64,000 nucleotides of DNA from Acidobacteriota bacterium (GCA_027307335.1 DAHUXD010000036.1:1-64000); one strand, 5' to 3'; counted from the first letter of the stretch, positions 26,905 to 35,690 are shown. Program-made: numbers and translations. Notes: a model not told the origin generated them from the sequence alone.

Positions 26905-27930
26905 ATGCCCCGCCCGGTCTCCAACCCCCCGAACCCCTGGGACTCTCTCCATGCGGAGTGGCTCGGCGAGCCGCCGGCGGCCGAACTCCAGGTCTTCGAG
27001 GAGGAGGCCCGTTCGATCATCGCCGAGAACGACAGCCCCGACGTCGGCTTCCGCTTCAGCGTCAATCCATACCGCGGATGCTTTCATGGCTGCAGTTATT
27101 GCTACGCCCGCCCCACGCACCAGTACCTCGGCTGGGGCGCGGGGACGGACTTCGACCGGAAGATCGTCGCGAAGGTCAACGCCCCGGAGCTCCTCCGGCG
27201 CGAGCTGAAGAAGGCGTCGTGGCGGGGCGACACGCTCGTCTTCTCCGGCGTGACCGACTCCTACCAGCCGCTCGAGGCCGTCTACGGCCTCACGCGCCGT
27301 TGCCTCGAGACGTGCCTCGAGTTCCGCAACCCCGTGGGCGTCGTGACGAAGGGCGCGCTCGTCCGCCGCGACGCCGAACTCCTCGGCGCGCTCGCCCGAG
27401 AGGCGGACGCGACCGTCTACGTCAGCATCCCGTTCGCCGACGCGGAGACCGCCCGCGCGATCGAGCCGAACGTCGCGGCGCCGGAACAGCGCCTCGAGGC
27501 GATCGCCGCGCTCTCGGCCGCCGGCGTCTCGACCGGCGTCGCGCTCGCGCCGATCATCCCGGGCTTGAACGACAGCGACATCGCGAAGATCCTGTCGGGC
27601 GCCCGCGCCGCCGGCGCGACGAAGGCGTTCCTGACGCTCCTGCGCCTTCCAGCGGAGACGCGCCTCGTCTTCGAGGAGCGGATCGCCGAGGCGTTTCCGG
27701 CGCGCGTGGCGAAGATCTTCTCGAACCTCGAGCAGACCCGAGGCGGCAAGCGCAACGAGAGCCGCTTCGGCGACCGCATGGAGGGCGCCGGGCCGCGCTG
27801 GAGGGCGATCGAGACTCTCTTCGAGATCGAGTGCCGGCGGCTCGGCTTCATGGCCGGGGAGCACGAGAAGCCGCGCCACACGAGCACGTTCCGGCGCCCG
27901 GGACCGGCTCAGGCGCGTCTCTTCGAGTAG
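26905..27930 (+). CDS. Radical SAM protein of the PA0069/Rv2578c (SPL-like) family
   Basis: 341 aa. The radical SAM cluster is CFHGCSYCYARPTHQYLG (CX3CX2C). NPYRGCFHGC and FSGVTDSYQPLE are hallmarks of this uncharacterised family distantly related to spore photoproduct lyase. APIIPGLNDSDI and FSNLEQTRGGKRNESRFG complete the pattern. Function is unknown; a DNA-photoproduct or RNA modification role has been suggested only by similarity. It lies between secreted and membrane proteins and gives no operon clue. Confidence 0.88.
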   Translation: MPRPVSNPPNPWDSLHAEWLGEPPAAELQVFEEEARSIIAENDSPDVGFRFSVNPYRGCFHGCSYCYARPTHQYLGWGAGTDFDRKIVAKVNAPELLRRELKKASWRGDTLVFSGVTDSYQPLEAVYGLTRRCLETCLEFRNPVGVVTKGALVRRDAELLGALAREADATVYVSIPFADAETARAIEPNVAAPEQRLEAIAALSAAGVSTGVALAPIIPGLNDSDIAKILSGARAAGATKAFLTLLRLPAETRLVFEERIAEAFPARVAKIFSNLEQTRGGKRNESRFGDRMEGAGPRWRAIETLFEIECRRLGFMAGEHEKPRHTSTFRRPGPAQARLFE

Positions 27931-27943
27931 ATCTCGGCCATTC

Positions 27944-27968
27944 ACTTTTTGACGCAAAGTACTTGACA
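27944..27968 (+). promoter_or_regulatory. Candidate operator overlapping promoter of membrane protein/HTH operon
   Basis: ACTTT (27944-27948) - 7 bp - AAAGT (27956-27960), with an overlapping AAGTACTT palindrome (27957-27964) that runs into the -35. A natural binding site for the HTH protein encoded second in the operon; binding is inferred. Confidence 0.45.
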
Positions 27969-27991
27969 ACGATTCCCACACGCCGTAGCGT
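27963..27991 (+). promoter_or_regulatory. Promoter TTGACA-17-TAGCGT
   Basis: Consensus -35 TTGACA at 27963-27968, 17-bp spacer, -10 TAGCGT at 27986-27991, GTG start 7 nt later. Strong match for a sigma-70 promoter giving a leaderless mRNA. Confidence 0.7.
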
Positions 27992-27998
27992 CCGGAGC

Positions 27999-28574
27999 GT
28001 GCAGCCGCTCGACGCGCACGCCGCCGAAAACCTCCGCTACATCCGGGGCGCGATGGAGCGCGCCGCCTCCTTCACCGCCGTTCCGGGATGGGGCGGCGTC
28101 GCGATGGGAGCGACCGCGCTCGCCGCGGCGTTCCGGGCGCGGCAGGAGACCTCCCCGCAGCGATGGCTCGGCGTCTGGCTCCTGGAGGCGTGCGTCGCCC
28201 TCGTCATCGGCGTCGCGGCGATGGCGCTCAAGGCGCGCCGGAGCGGCTCGACGCTCTCGTCGGGACCGGCGCGGCGGTTTCTCCTCACGCTCACGCCGCC
28301 GATCGGCGCGGGTGCGGTGCTCACGCTCGCGCTCGAGCGCGAGGGACTCGTGACGCTCTTGCCCGGCGTCTGGCTCCTCCTCTACGGGACGGCCGTCGTG
28401 ACCGGCGGCGCGATGTCGGTCCGGCCGGTTCTCGCCATGGGCGCGCTCTGCATGCTGCTCGGCTGCGCGGCGCTCGCCTCGCCGGCCGCGTGGGGGACGG
28501 CGTACATGGCCGCCGGATTCGGCGGCCTCCACGTCGGCTTCGGTCTCGTGATCGCGCGGAGGCACGGTGGCTAG
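27999..28574 (+). CDS. Integral membrane protein of unknown function
   Basis: 191 aa. After a soluble N-terminus containing NLRYIRGAMERAASFTAVPGWGGVAMG, there are four or five hydrophobic segments, with little polar sequence between them. Genes of this type are commonly paired with a winged-helix regulator, as here. Start is GTG at 27999, 7 nt after the -10. Overlaps the regulator start by 8 bp. Function unknown. Confidence 0.7.
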   Translation: MQPLDAHAAENLRYIRGAMERAASFTAVPGWGGVAMGATALAAAFRARQETSPQRWLGVWLLEACVALVIGVAAMALKARRSGSTLSSGPARRFLLTLTPPIGAGAVLTLALEREGLVTLLPGVWLLLYGTAVVTGGAMSVRPVLAMGALCMLLGCAALASPAAWGTAYMAAGFGGLHVGFGLVIARRHGG

Positions 28575-28932
28575 GACCGCCCGGAAGTCCCGAGTCGCGC
28601 CTCCCGCGACCCGTACTTTCCCGGCGGGAACTCGGGGCATTCCCGAGCTCGACCGGCTCATTCACGAGCGCGTCCGCCTCGGCATCGTGAGCGCGCTCGC
28701 CGCCAGCGATACGCTCACCTTCCTCGAGCTGAAGCGCCTTCTCGGCACGAGCGACGGCAATCTCTCCGTACATGCCCGCCGCCTCGAGGAGGCGGGATAC
28801 CTCTCCTGCACGAAGACCTTCGAGGGCCGCGTGCCGCGGACCGAATACCGGCTGACGGCCGACGGCCGCCGCGCCTTCGAACGCTACCTCGCGCACCTCG
28901 AGGCCCTGATCGCGCACGCGCGCCGCCGCTGA
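28567..28932 (+). CDS. Winged-helix transcriptional regulator (HTH_34/MarR-like)
   Basis: 121 aa. A basic N-terminus, then a single winged-helix domain: ELDRLIHERVRLGIVSALA, TFLELKRLLGTSDGNLSVHARRLEEAGYL (recognition helix) and EYRLTADGRRAFERYLAHLE. Domain matches the HTH_34 group. It probably regulates its own operon through the palindromes at the promoter near 27963. Start GTG, overlapping the membrane gene. A run of eight T follows its stop, then the next gene's ribosome site. Confidence 0.85.
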   Translation: MARTARKSRVAPPATRTFPAGTRGIPELDRLIHERVRLGIVSALAASDTLTFLELKRLLGTSDGNLSVHARRLEEAGYLSCTKTFEGRVPRTEYRLTADGRRAFERYLAHLEALIAHARRR

Positions 28933-28953
28933 TTTTTTTTGGAGGTTTGCTTT

Positions 28954-29658
28954 ATGTGGCAAAGCGCTCTGCTCTCTCTCGCGATGGACGCGTCGGTGCC
29001 GCCGCTGGCGCCCCTCGTCGCGATGGCCCTCCTCGGCACCGGGCTCCTGCTCACCGGTCTCGTCCTGGGCGCCGGCGTCGCCCTCGCCGCCCGGAGGCGG
29101 CGCATCGCGGCAATGCTCGCGCTCGCCGCGGCCGCCGTCGCGGCGCTCTATGTGGCGGCGCTCGGCGCCGGCGCGGTCGTCTCGCGGGAGCGAACGCTCG
29201 CCGTCGGCGAGCGCAAGTACTTCTGCGAGGTCGACTGCCACATCGCCTACGAGGTCGTCGGCGCGGCGGCGGCCGGCGCGGGGAAGCGGGCGGTCACCGT
29301 GCGCACGTGGTTCGATCCGTCGACGATCGCCCCGTTCCGAGGAGACGCGCCGCTCTCGCCCGGACCGCGGAGCGTGTTCCTGCTCGACGAGGGCGGCCGC
29401 CTCTACCTTCCATCGCCCGAGGCGACCGATGCCTGGCAGGCCGCCCACCCGGACTCGACGCCGTTCGGGCGGGAGCTCCGGCCCGGCGAGTCGTACCGGA
29501 CGACGTTCGTCTTCGACGTGCCGGCGGACGCCCGCTCGCCACGCCTCTTCGTCGGCGACCCGCCGGCCGGGCTCGACCGTCTCGTGATCGGGCACGAGAA
29601 CAGCCCTTTCCACGCCCGGACGTACTTCGCGCTGCCGGCCGCCGCGGTGTCGCCATGA
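28954..29658 (+). CDS. Membrane-anchored protein of unknown function
   Basis: 234 aa. Two N-terminal hydrophobic helices (about residues 20-45 and 50-70), then a soluble domain with a Cys pair KYFCEVDCHIAY and a beta-rich C-terminus resembling an Ig/DUF4352-like fold (SYRTTFVFDVPADAR). ATG at 28954 is preceded by GGAGG, favoured over TTG at 28939. ATGA overlap with the downstream gene. The paired Cys near the membrane could form a disulfide. Confidence 0.65.
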   Translation: MWQSALLSLAMDASVPPLAPLVAMALLGTGLLLTGLVLGAGVALAARRRRIAAMLALAAAAVAALYVAALGAGAVVSRERTLAVGERKYFCEVDCHIAYEVVGAAAAGAGKRAVTVRTWFDPSTIAPFRGDAPLSPGPRSVFLLDEGGRLYLPSPEATDAWQAAHPDSTPFGRELRPGESYRTTFVFDVPADARSPRLFVGDPPAGLDRLVIGHENSPFHARTYFALPAAAVSP

Positions 29659-30377
29659 ACCCATCCGGCGTATCGTCGAGGGCCGTGAGCGACTCCCCCG
29701 CGCTCCGCGAGCATTTTCGCCAGGCGCTCGGAGCGGATCCGGTCGGCGCGTATCGCGACTGGTTCCGCGCGCAGGAGGAGCTCTGCGGGAGGGGCGATGC
29801 GGGGCTCGTCCGCGCGCTCGCCGACGACCTCTGGGAGCTCCTCCCGGGGCTCCGCTTCGACGCGGCCGAGGAACGGGCGCGCTTCTTCCACAACGCGGCG
29901 GTCTTCTACGGAAGCCCGGGCCCGGCCGCGGACCTCGGGCGCGCGCGCGAGGCCTTCGCGATCGCGCTCGCCCACTTCGCGCGTGACGACGACGGCGGCT
30001 GGCGCGCCCGCGCGCTCCACAACATGGCGACCGCCCTGTCGAATCTCGGGTCGACGCAGGAGGAGCTCGCCGAGGCGGTCGGGCTCTTCCACGAGGCCCT
30101 CTCCTGGCGGACGGTCGACCGCGAGATCGCGCGAGGCGTCACGCTCCACAATCTCGGGCTCGCCCGGCGGCGGCTGGCCGAGCTCGATCCGGACCGCGCG
30201 GCCGAGCACCTCGACGCGAGCGCCGCCGCGCTCCGCGAAGCCGTCACGATCCGGGAGCGGCACGGCCTCGCCGAGGGCCGCGCCCTCTCCGAGCGGCAGC
30301 TCGACGGGGTCCGGTCTCTCCGAGAGCGGCTTCGACCCGGGATCGCCATCGAGAGACCTGACCCCGAAGCGCGATAG
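29655..30377 (+). CDS. TPR-like helical protein of unknown function
   Basis: 240 aa, soluble. Helical repeats are visible: RFFHNAAVFYGSPG, ARALHNMATALSNLGSTQEELAEAVGLFHEAL and TLHNLGLARRRLAELD, the spacing of tetratricopeptide units. No enzymatic motif. ATG overlaps the upstream membrane gene stop, so the two may work together at the membrane. Confidence 0.65.
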   Translation: MNPSGVSSRAVSDSPALREHFRQALGADPVGAYRDWFRAQEELCGRGDAGLVRALADDLWELLPGLRFDAAEERARFFHNAAVFYGSPGPAADLGRAREAFAIALAHFARDDDGGWRARALHNMATALSNLGSTQEELAEAVGLFHEALSWRTVDREIARGVTLHNLGLARRRLAELDPDRAAEHLDASAAALREAVTIRERHGLAEGRALSERQLDGVRSLRERLRPGIAIERPDPEAR

Positions 30378-30380
30378 ATT
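30375..30380 (+). promoter_or_regulatory. -10-like box (TAGATT)
   Basis: TAGATT ends 6 nt before the GTG at 30387. The -35 is weak. Could drive the small membrane gene separately from the upstream operon. Confidence 0.35.
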
Positions 30381-30386
30381 CGCGCA

Positions 30387-30701
30387 GTGACGCCGCGGCG
30401 CTGGATCGAATACCTCGTGGCGATTCTCGCCGGCAACGGGATCTACTTCGCGGTCCTCCATCCGACGCTGCCGCTCTCGCTGCGCCACGAGCCCTACCGG
30501 ATCGACGCGGGACTCCTGATCGACTTCGCCTGCTGCGTCCTCGTCTACGCCGCGATCCGGCTGGGGGCGAAGCACGCGAGACGGGAGAACGTTCGGCGGA
30601 ACGCTCCCCCTCCCCCCACGCGGCGAGAGAACGCCGCGTCGGAAGCCTGGCCCGCGCGACGCGCGGAACAGGCCTCCGAAGAGAACTCTCAGACCCCGTA
30701 G
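30387..30701 (+). CDS. Small membrane protein with repeat-derived C-terminal tail
   Basis: 104 aa. Two hydrophobic segments (about residues 9-25 and 42-60) and then a polar Pro/Arg/Glu-rich tail. The tail from about residue 81 (RRENAASEAWP to SEENSQ) is encoded by the dispersed repeat copy at 30629-30685. Start GTG at 30387. It overlaps the convergent DUF2142 gene end by 13 bp. Without the repeat, the original protein may have been shorter. Function unknown. Confidence 0.6.
   Translation: MTPRRWIEYLVAILAGNGIYFAVLHPTLPLSLRHEPYRIDAGLLIDFACCVLVYAAIRLGAKHARRENVRRNAPPPPTRRENAASEAWPARRAEQASEENSQTP
30629..30685. repeat. Dispersed palindromic repeat, copy 2 (3' end of small membrane gene)
   Basis: Left arm GAACGCCGCGTCGGAAGCC (30629-30647), identical to copy 1, and right arm GGCCTCCGAAGAGAA (30671-30685), one base different. 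Spacer sequence differs. Read in frame as the protein's C-terminal tail. Confidence 0.8.
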
Positions 30702-31960
30702 AAACGCACCGCGTCGGAAAGCCAGGCGGCGTTCGCGGCGACGACGAGCGCCGCCTCGAGCCCGAGGAGCGGCCGCGCCGCCCGCGCGGGCAGGGTCGTC
30801 AGGTCCGCGGCCGCTTCCGCGATCCACGGACTCCAGCTCCAGAGATACCAGCCCGCGACGCCTCCCCACACGCCGTAGAGCCGCCGGTTCGCCACGGCGA
30901 AGACCGCGAAGCCCGCGACGGCGCCGGCGAGCGCGGCGGCATGGGCCGGGACGCGCCGCGGCGAGGAGCGCGGTCGCGCGGCCAGGGCCGTCGCGCCGAT
31001 CGCGGCGAACCAGGGCGCCACGAGCCAGCGGGGCGGCCGCCGCAGGCTCTGACCGCCGACCCACAGCGCGGTCTTCACGAACGCGTACGCCGAGCGCAGG
31101 AGACCGGCGGCGACGGCGCCGAACGACTCGGCGATCGGAGCGCCCGCCGAGTTCAGCTCGAGCGTGCCTCCCCACATCCAGCCGCGGAGCGCCTGCACGG
31201 GCACGAAGGCGAGCGACGCCGCGAGGGACGCCGCCGCGAGGGCCGGCCCCCTCTCGCGGGCGAGCACGACGAGAGCGAAGACCGCGATCGGGATCGCGGT
31301 GAGCTTCAGCAGGGGACCGGCCGCCATCAGGAGCAGCATCGTCCAGGCCGGCGTCCGCCGCGCGAGGCGGTCGAGGACGAGCGCGGCCCACAGGAAGACG
31401 GCCGCGTCGTTGGAGCACCGGGCGAGCGCCTCCGAGGCGCCGGGCAGGAGCAGCGCGAGGAGCCCGGCGGCGGCGAGCCCCGACGGCCACTCCCGGGAGA
31501 GGCGGCGCAGCGGCCCGAAGAGCGCGCCGGCGACGAGAGCGACCGCGAGGAGCCGGATGGCGAGCAGCTGCGCCGAGGGCCGGAGCGGGAAGGGGCGCAG
31601 CAGCAGCCCGGCGGCGGCATAGAAGAGCGGCGGCTGGTTCGCCTCCACGTTCGCAATCGGCCGGGCATCCCGGGGTGCTCGCGGCGCCGGAGCGGCACGG
31701 ATCAGGTCGAAACCGCCCGGGACCTCGCCGAACTCGGGGCAGCCTGCGGCCGCGCGCACGTGAGCGTCGCAGGGGTACAGCCCCTGCTCCTCGAGCAGCG
31801 GCGCGTCGACGAGGCGCCCCGCGAACGCCTCGGAGAGCGGCCGGGCGGCAAAGTCGCGGATGCGGGCGAGGTGCTGCGGCTCGTCCGGTCCCGCGAACGC
31901 CGGCAGGAACGCGGCGTGGAACGCGAGCCGCGCGACGGCCAGCGCCGCGAGACAGCCCAT
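30689..31960 (-). CDS. DUF2142-type polytopic membrane protein
   Basis: 423 aa, about ten hydrophobic segments. An N-terminal motif PDEPQHLARIRDFA after the first helix and NVEANQPPLFYAAAGLL match DUF2142/GT-C-like proteins, where the acidic loop is thought to bind the lipid-linked donor. ATG at 31960 is chosen for its GGGG ribosome-site context. The gene follows RNase J on the same strand with a 14-bp gap. Likely a glycan-related transferase, but substrate unknown. Confidence 0.75.
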   Translation of the reverse strand: MGCLAALAVARLAFHAAFLPAFAGPDEPQHLARIRDFAARPLSEAFAGRLVDAPLLEEQGLYPCDAHVRAAAGCPEFGEVPGGFDLIRAAPAPRAPRDARPIANVEANQPPLFYAAAGLLLRPFPLRPSAQLLAIRLLAVALVAGALFGPLRRLSREWPSGLAAAGLLALLLPGASEALARCSNDAAVFLWAALVLDRLARRTPAWTMLLLMAAGPLLKLTAIPIAVFALVVLARERGPALAAASLAASLAFVPVQALRGWMWGGTLELNSAGAPIAESFGAVAAGLLRSAYAFVKTALWVGGQSLRRPPRWLVAPWFAAIGATALAARPRSSPRRVPAHAAALAGAVAGFAVFAVANRRLYGVWGGVAGWYLWSWSPWIAEAAADLTTLPARAARPLLGLEAALVVAANAAWLSDAVRFYGV

Positions 31961-31974
31961 CCCCCTTCGCGATG

Positions 31975-33591
31975 TCAGACGATCACCGGCACGATCACCG
32001 GACGCAGGCCGAGCGCCCGCCGGCACGCGCGCTTGCCCGCGAGCGTGATCTCCGCCCGGAGCCACTCGGGGTCGGCTCGCTCCTCCTCCGACGCGCGGGC
32101 GAGCACCGCGCGCGCCGCGCCGGAGACCTCGGCGGCGAGCTCCTCCGCGTGCGCGGCGACGCCGCGCGAGACGACGTCCACGTCGTATCCACGGATGAGG
32201 ACGACGACCACGCCCTCCTCGGCGAGAATGCGGCGCTCGCGCACGATCCCGGGGTCGACCGGCTCCGTGCGCTCGTCGAGAAAGACCGTGCCGCACGCGA
32301 CCGCCCGCGGCGTCACGCTCTCGGTTCCGTCCTCGACCGTCAGGCGGTCGCCGTTGTCGAGCAGGTGGACCCGCCCGGGCGAGATGCCGGCGCCCGCCGC
32401 GACCTCCCCGGCCGCCGCGAGCATCCGCCGGTCGCCGTGGACGGGCATGACGGCGCGCGGCCGCACCAGCTTCAGCCACTCGGCGATCTCGTCGCGATGC
32501 GCGTGTCCCGAGACGTGGATCGGCGGGTCGGTCTCCCGCACGACGCGCGCGCCGCGCCGCACGAGGTGATCGGTCATCCGGTTGACCGAGCGCTCGTGGC
32601 CCGGGATCGTGCGCGCCGACAGGAGCACGAGGTCGCCCTCCGACAGCTCGAGGTCCGCGTGCTCGCCGAGCGCGAGGCGGTAGAGCGCCGAGGTGGGCTC
32701 GCCCTGGCTCCCCGACGCCAGGCACAGGAGCCGGCCGGGGGAGGTGGCGCGCAGGTCCGCCGCCGCGACGCGGGCGCCGACCGGCACCCGGAGGCGGCCG
32801 AACCGCTCGGCGATCTCGGAGACCGTGCACATGCTGCGCCCGAGCAGCGCGACCCGGCGGCCCGAGGCGAGCGCGAGCTCGGAGGCCTGCGACAGCCGCG
32901 CCACGTGGCTCGAGAAGGTCGTCACGACGATGCGCCCGCGCGCGGTCACCATCGCCGACCGGAGGCCCTGGCCGGCGACGCGCTCGGACTGGGATCGGCC
33001 CGGGCGCTCCGCGTTCGTCGAGTCGACCAGCGCCAGATCGACGCCCTCGCCCGACGCGCTCGCGATGCCCTCGCGGTCGGTCGTCTCACCGTCGGGCGGA
33101 TCGTCGTCCAGCTTGAAGTCGCCCGAGTGGAAGAGGCGGCGCCCGCCCGCCTCGACGAGGAGCGCGGCGGAGTCCGGCACCGAGTGCGAGACCCGGAAGA
33201 AGGTGACCGTGAAGGCGCCCGCCCGCACCGGCTGGCGCCCGCGCGCCTCCTCGAGGCGCTCGGCGGAGAGTCCCGCTTCCTCCAGCCGCCGCCGCGCGAG
33301 CGCGAGCGTGAACGGGAAGCCCCACACCGGCGCCGCCCCGAACCGCTCCCGCAGGAACGAGAGCCCGCCGACGTGGTCCTCGTGGCCGTGCGTCAGGAAG
33401 ACGCCGTCGAGCCGCGCATCCGACAGCGCGGAGAGGTCCGGCGCGATGCGGTCGATCCCGGGGAACGTCTCGTCGGGGAAGGACACGCCGACGTCGAGGA
33501 GGATGCTCGATCCGCCCGAGCGCAGCCACAGCACGTTCTTGCCGAACTCGCCGACGCCCCCGAGGGGGACGACCTCGAGGGGAACGCTCAT
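31975..33591 (-). CDS. rnj: Ribonuclease J family protein
   Basis: 538 aa. Metallo-beta-lactamase/beta-CASP nuclease: LTHGHEDHVGGL metal motif, SHSVPDS, HSGDFKLD, then the beta-CASP domain with VTTFSSHVARLSQ, CLASGSQGEPTSAL and HVSGHAHRDEI. RNase J proteins process and degrade mRNA and rRNA by endonuclease and 5' exonuclease activity. ATG overlaps the rsmA stop (ATGA). Its presence, with RNA 5' ends near start codons in this genome, is of interest because RNase J acts on 5' ends. Confidence 0.92.
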   Translation of the reverse strand: MSVPLEVVPLGGVGEFGKNVLWLRSGGSSILLDVGVSFPDETFPGIDRIAPDLSALSDARLDGVFLTHGHEDHVGGLSFLRERFGAAPVWGFPFTLALARRRLEEAGLSAERLEEARGRQPVRAGAFTVTFFRVSHSVPDSAALLVEAGGRRLFHSGDFKLDDDPPDGETTDREGIASASGEGVDLALVDSTNAERPGRSQSERVAGQGLRSAMVTARGRIVVTTFSSHVARLSQASELALASGRRVALLGRSMCTVSEIAERFGRLRVPVGARVAAADLRATSPGRLLCLASGSQGEPTSALYRLALGEHADLELSEGDLVLLSARTIPGHERSVNRMTDHLVRRGARVVRETDPPIHVSGHAHRDEIAEWLKLVRPRAVMPVHGDRRMLAAAGEVAAGAGISPGRVHLLDNGDRLTVEDGTESVTPRAVACGTVFLDERTEPVDPGIVRERRILAEEGVVVVLIRGYDVDVVSRGVAAHAEELAAEVSGAARAVLARASEEERADPEWLRAEITLAGKRACRRALGLRPVIVPVIV

Positions 33592-34430
33592 CCGGCGGGC
33601 CGCCACTGCCGGGCGAGCGCGAGGAAGTCGTCGAGCGACAGCTCCTCGGCCCGCACGCGCGGATCCTTGCCGATGCAGGCCAGCGCCTCCTCCCAGGCCG
33701 CTCGCGGCGCGGCGGAGGCGAGCGCGTTCGGAAGCGTCTTGCGCCGCGCGTTGAATCCGAGCGAGGCGAGACAGAGCGCCCGCCGCGCGAGCTCGCGGTC
33801 GGGCGGATCGGCGAGCGGCACGAGCTCGAGGACGCTCGAGGTGACCTTCGGGCGCGGCCGGAACGCGCCCGGAGGGAGATCGAAGAGGACGCGCCCCGTC
33901 GCGCGCGACGCGGCGCGCACCGAGAGGAAGCCGTACGCCTCGTCGCCGGGCCGCGCGACGAATCGGCGCGCGACCTCGCGCTGCACGGTCGCGACCGAAC
34001 GCCGGATCGTCTCCGGCGCGTCGAGCGCCGCCGTCAGGATCGGCGTCGCCACGTTGTACGGCAGGTTCGCGACGAGCACGGCGGCGCCGGAGGCGCCTCC
34101 CTCGGCGAGCCACTCCGAGAACGGGCGCGCGAGGACGTCGCCCCGGAGGATGCGGACGCTCTCCCGTCCCGCGAATTCGGTCTCCAGAACGCGCGCCCGC
34201 AGTGGATCGATCTCGACCGCGACGACGCGCGCCCCCGCCTGCGCGAGCGGCCGCGTGAGCGCTCCCTCGCCGGGACCGACCTCGAGGACCGTGTCGCCCG
34301 GACCGACGCGCGCCGCGGCGACGATCTTCTCGGCGGTCTCGGGATTCGCCAGGAAGTTCTGGCCCCAGCGCCGGCGCGTCGGAATCCCGGGGCGGCGCGG
34401 CCGCGCGCCGCGCTCATGCTGTGGCGGCAT
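33588..34430 (-). CDS. rsmA: 16S rRNA (adenine1518/1519-N6)-dimethyltransferase RsmA (KsgA)
   Basis: 280 aa. Start WGQNFLANPETAEKIV, SAM site EVGPGEGALT, VAVEIDP, and catalytic NLPYNVATPI; C-terminal helical domain with FRPRPKVTSSV and LGFNARRKTLPNAL. Dimethylates two adenines of 16S rRNA helix 45 late in 30S assembly. Operon head with rnj; no TANNNT box close to the ATG. Confidence 0.96.
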   Translation of the reverse strand: MPPQHERGARPRRPGIPTRRRWGQNFLANPETAEKIVAAARVGPGDTVLEVGPGEGALTRPLAQAGARVVAVEIDPLRARVLETEFAGRESVRILRGDVLARPFSEWLAEGGASGAAVLVANLPYNVATPILTAALDAPETIRRSVATVQREVARRFVARPGDEAYGFLSVRAASRATGRVLFDLPPGAFRPRPKVTSSVLELVPLADPPDRELARRALCLASLGFNARRKTLPNALASAAPRAAWEEALACIGKDPRVRAEELSLDDFLALARQWRPAG

Positions 34431-34490
34431 GGCGTCGCGTGACAGGGGCCACGATTCGCGAGGCTATCAGATGGTAAACTTTTTGAGGGG

Positions 34491-35642
34491 TTGAGCCGCT
34501 TGTTACAGGTCTTTACGCTGGAGAATCGTCGTCTCGAGAACTTCCTCGAACGGCACAAGGCGTACTACGCCTACAGCGGCGAGATCGAGGTCGACCGGTT
34601 CCTCCGCGAGATCCTCCAGAAGGCGAACGAGTTCGTGCCGTCCGAGGCGGGCTCGATTCTCCTCGACGACCCGATGACGAAGAACTCCGACGACCGGATG
34701 GAGAACGAGCTCGTCTTCATCGCGACCTACGGCGCGCACGGCGAGGCGCGGCTCTCCAAGCGGATGAACGCGCGCGTCGGCATCGTGGGCCACGTCTATG
34801 CCACCGGCGTCGCGTACATGACCGACGACGTCGTCGACGACCCGTTCTTCTACCCCACGCTCGACCTGACGGACGGCTTTCAGACGAAGTCGGTCCTCTG
34901 CGTCCCGGTGCGCATCGAGTCCTCGGTGTGCGGCGTGCTCGAGCTCGTCAACCGCTCCGGACCGGGCGGGTTCCGCGAGAAGGACCGGCGCCTCCTCGAG
35001 ATCTTCGCCGACTACGCGTCGATCTCGATCCAGAACCTGCTCGACGCGCGGCGCGCGTACGAGGTCGCGAAGCGCGACGGCCTGACCGGCCTCTACAACG
35101 AGCGCTACCTCCACCTGCGGCTGACCCAGGAACTCTCGCGCATCTCGCGCGACGGCGGCGACTGCTGCGTCATCTTTCTGGACCTCGACAACTTGAAGTC
35201 GGTCAACGACCGCCACGGCCATCTCGCGGGAAGCCAGGTGCTGCGCGAAGTCGGCTACCTCCTGCGGCGCACCGTGACCGACGAGCGCGCCACGCTGACC
35301 CGCTACGGCGGCGACGAGTTCGTGCTGATCCTCCCGGGGCACAGCCTGAAGGAGGGCCTCGAGGTGTCGGAGGCGATCCGCGCGGCGATCCGGAGCGCGA
35401 CGTTCCTCTTCCGCCCGTACGGCTTCAACGAGCCGGCGCTGAACCTGCAAGGAGTGATCACCGCATCGCTCGGGCTCTCGTCGATCCGCTCGCACGCGAC
35501 GCCGGGCGCCTCGGTCGAGCAGCAGAAGAACGAGCTGCTCCGCGCCGCCGACACCGCGCTCTACCGCGCGAAGGAGCACGGGAAGGATCGCTGCGTGTCG
35601 GCCAGCCTCGAAGACGCGCGCGTGCCCGCCTTGTCCCACTGA
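34491..35642 (+). CDS. GAF-GGDEF protein (putative diguanylate cyclase)
   Basis: 383 aa. A GAF domain (about residues 35-185: RFLREILQKANEFVPSEAG, GIVGHVYATG, VPVRIESSVCGVLELVN) is followed by a GGDEF domain (about 195-365) with the intact RYGGDEFVLI and DGLTGLYNERYL. Predicted to make c-di-GMP from GTP. No RxxD inhibitory site is seen before GGDEF, so product inhibition may be absent. Two residue insertions around LFRPYGFNEPALNLQG are unusual. TTG at 34491 follows GAGGGG; divergent from rsmA. GAF ligand unknown. Confidence 0.85.
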   Translation: MSRLLQVFTLENRRLENFLERHKAYYAYSGEIEVDRFLREILQKANEFVPSEAGSILLDDPMTKNSDDRMENELVFIATYGAHGEARLSKRMNARVGIVGHVYATGVAYMTDDVVDDPFFYPTLDLTDGFQTKSVLCVPVRIESSVCGVLELVNRSGPGGFREKDRRLLEIFADYASISIQNLLDARRAYEVAKRDGLTGLYNERYLHLRLTQELSRISRDGGDCCVIFLDLDNLKSVNDRHGHLAGSQVLREVGYLLRRTVTDERATLTRYGGDEFVLILPGHSLKEGLEVSEAIRAAIRSATFLFRPYGFNEPALNLQGVITASLGLSSIRSHATPGASVEQQKNELLRAADTALYRAKEHGKDRCVSASLEDARVPALSH

Positions 35643-35671
35643 GGGCGCGCCAGGCCGCTCTCGTCTCCTGA

Positions 35672-35690
35672 CCCGGGGTCGTCCCCCGGG
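35672..35690. terminator. Possible hairpin between GGDEF gene and lat
   Basis: CCCGGGG - TCGTC - CCCCGGG, a 7-bp GC stem 30 bp after the GGDEF stop. The following T run is short, so an intrinsic terminator is only possible. Confidence 0.4.

Noticed and set aside
30701-30723. Third copy of the dispersed repeat arm (ACCGCGTCGGAAAGCC)
   Set aside because: Only partial similarity, inside the conserved end of the DUF2142 gene, and no right arm.
34439-34480. Possible promoter elements before the GGDEF gene (TGACA, TAAACT)
   Set aside because: Spacing of the candidates is poor and no pair gives a convincing -35/-10 combination.
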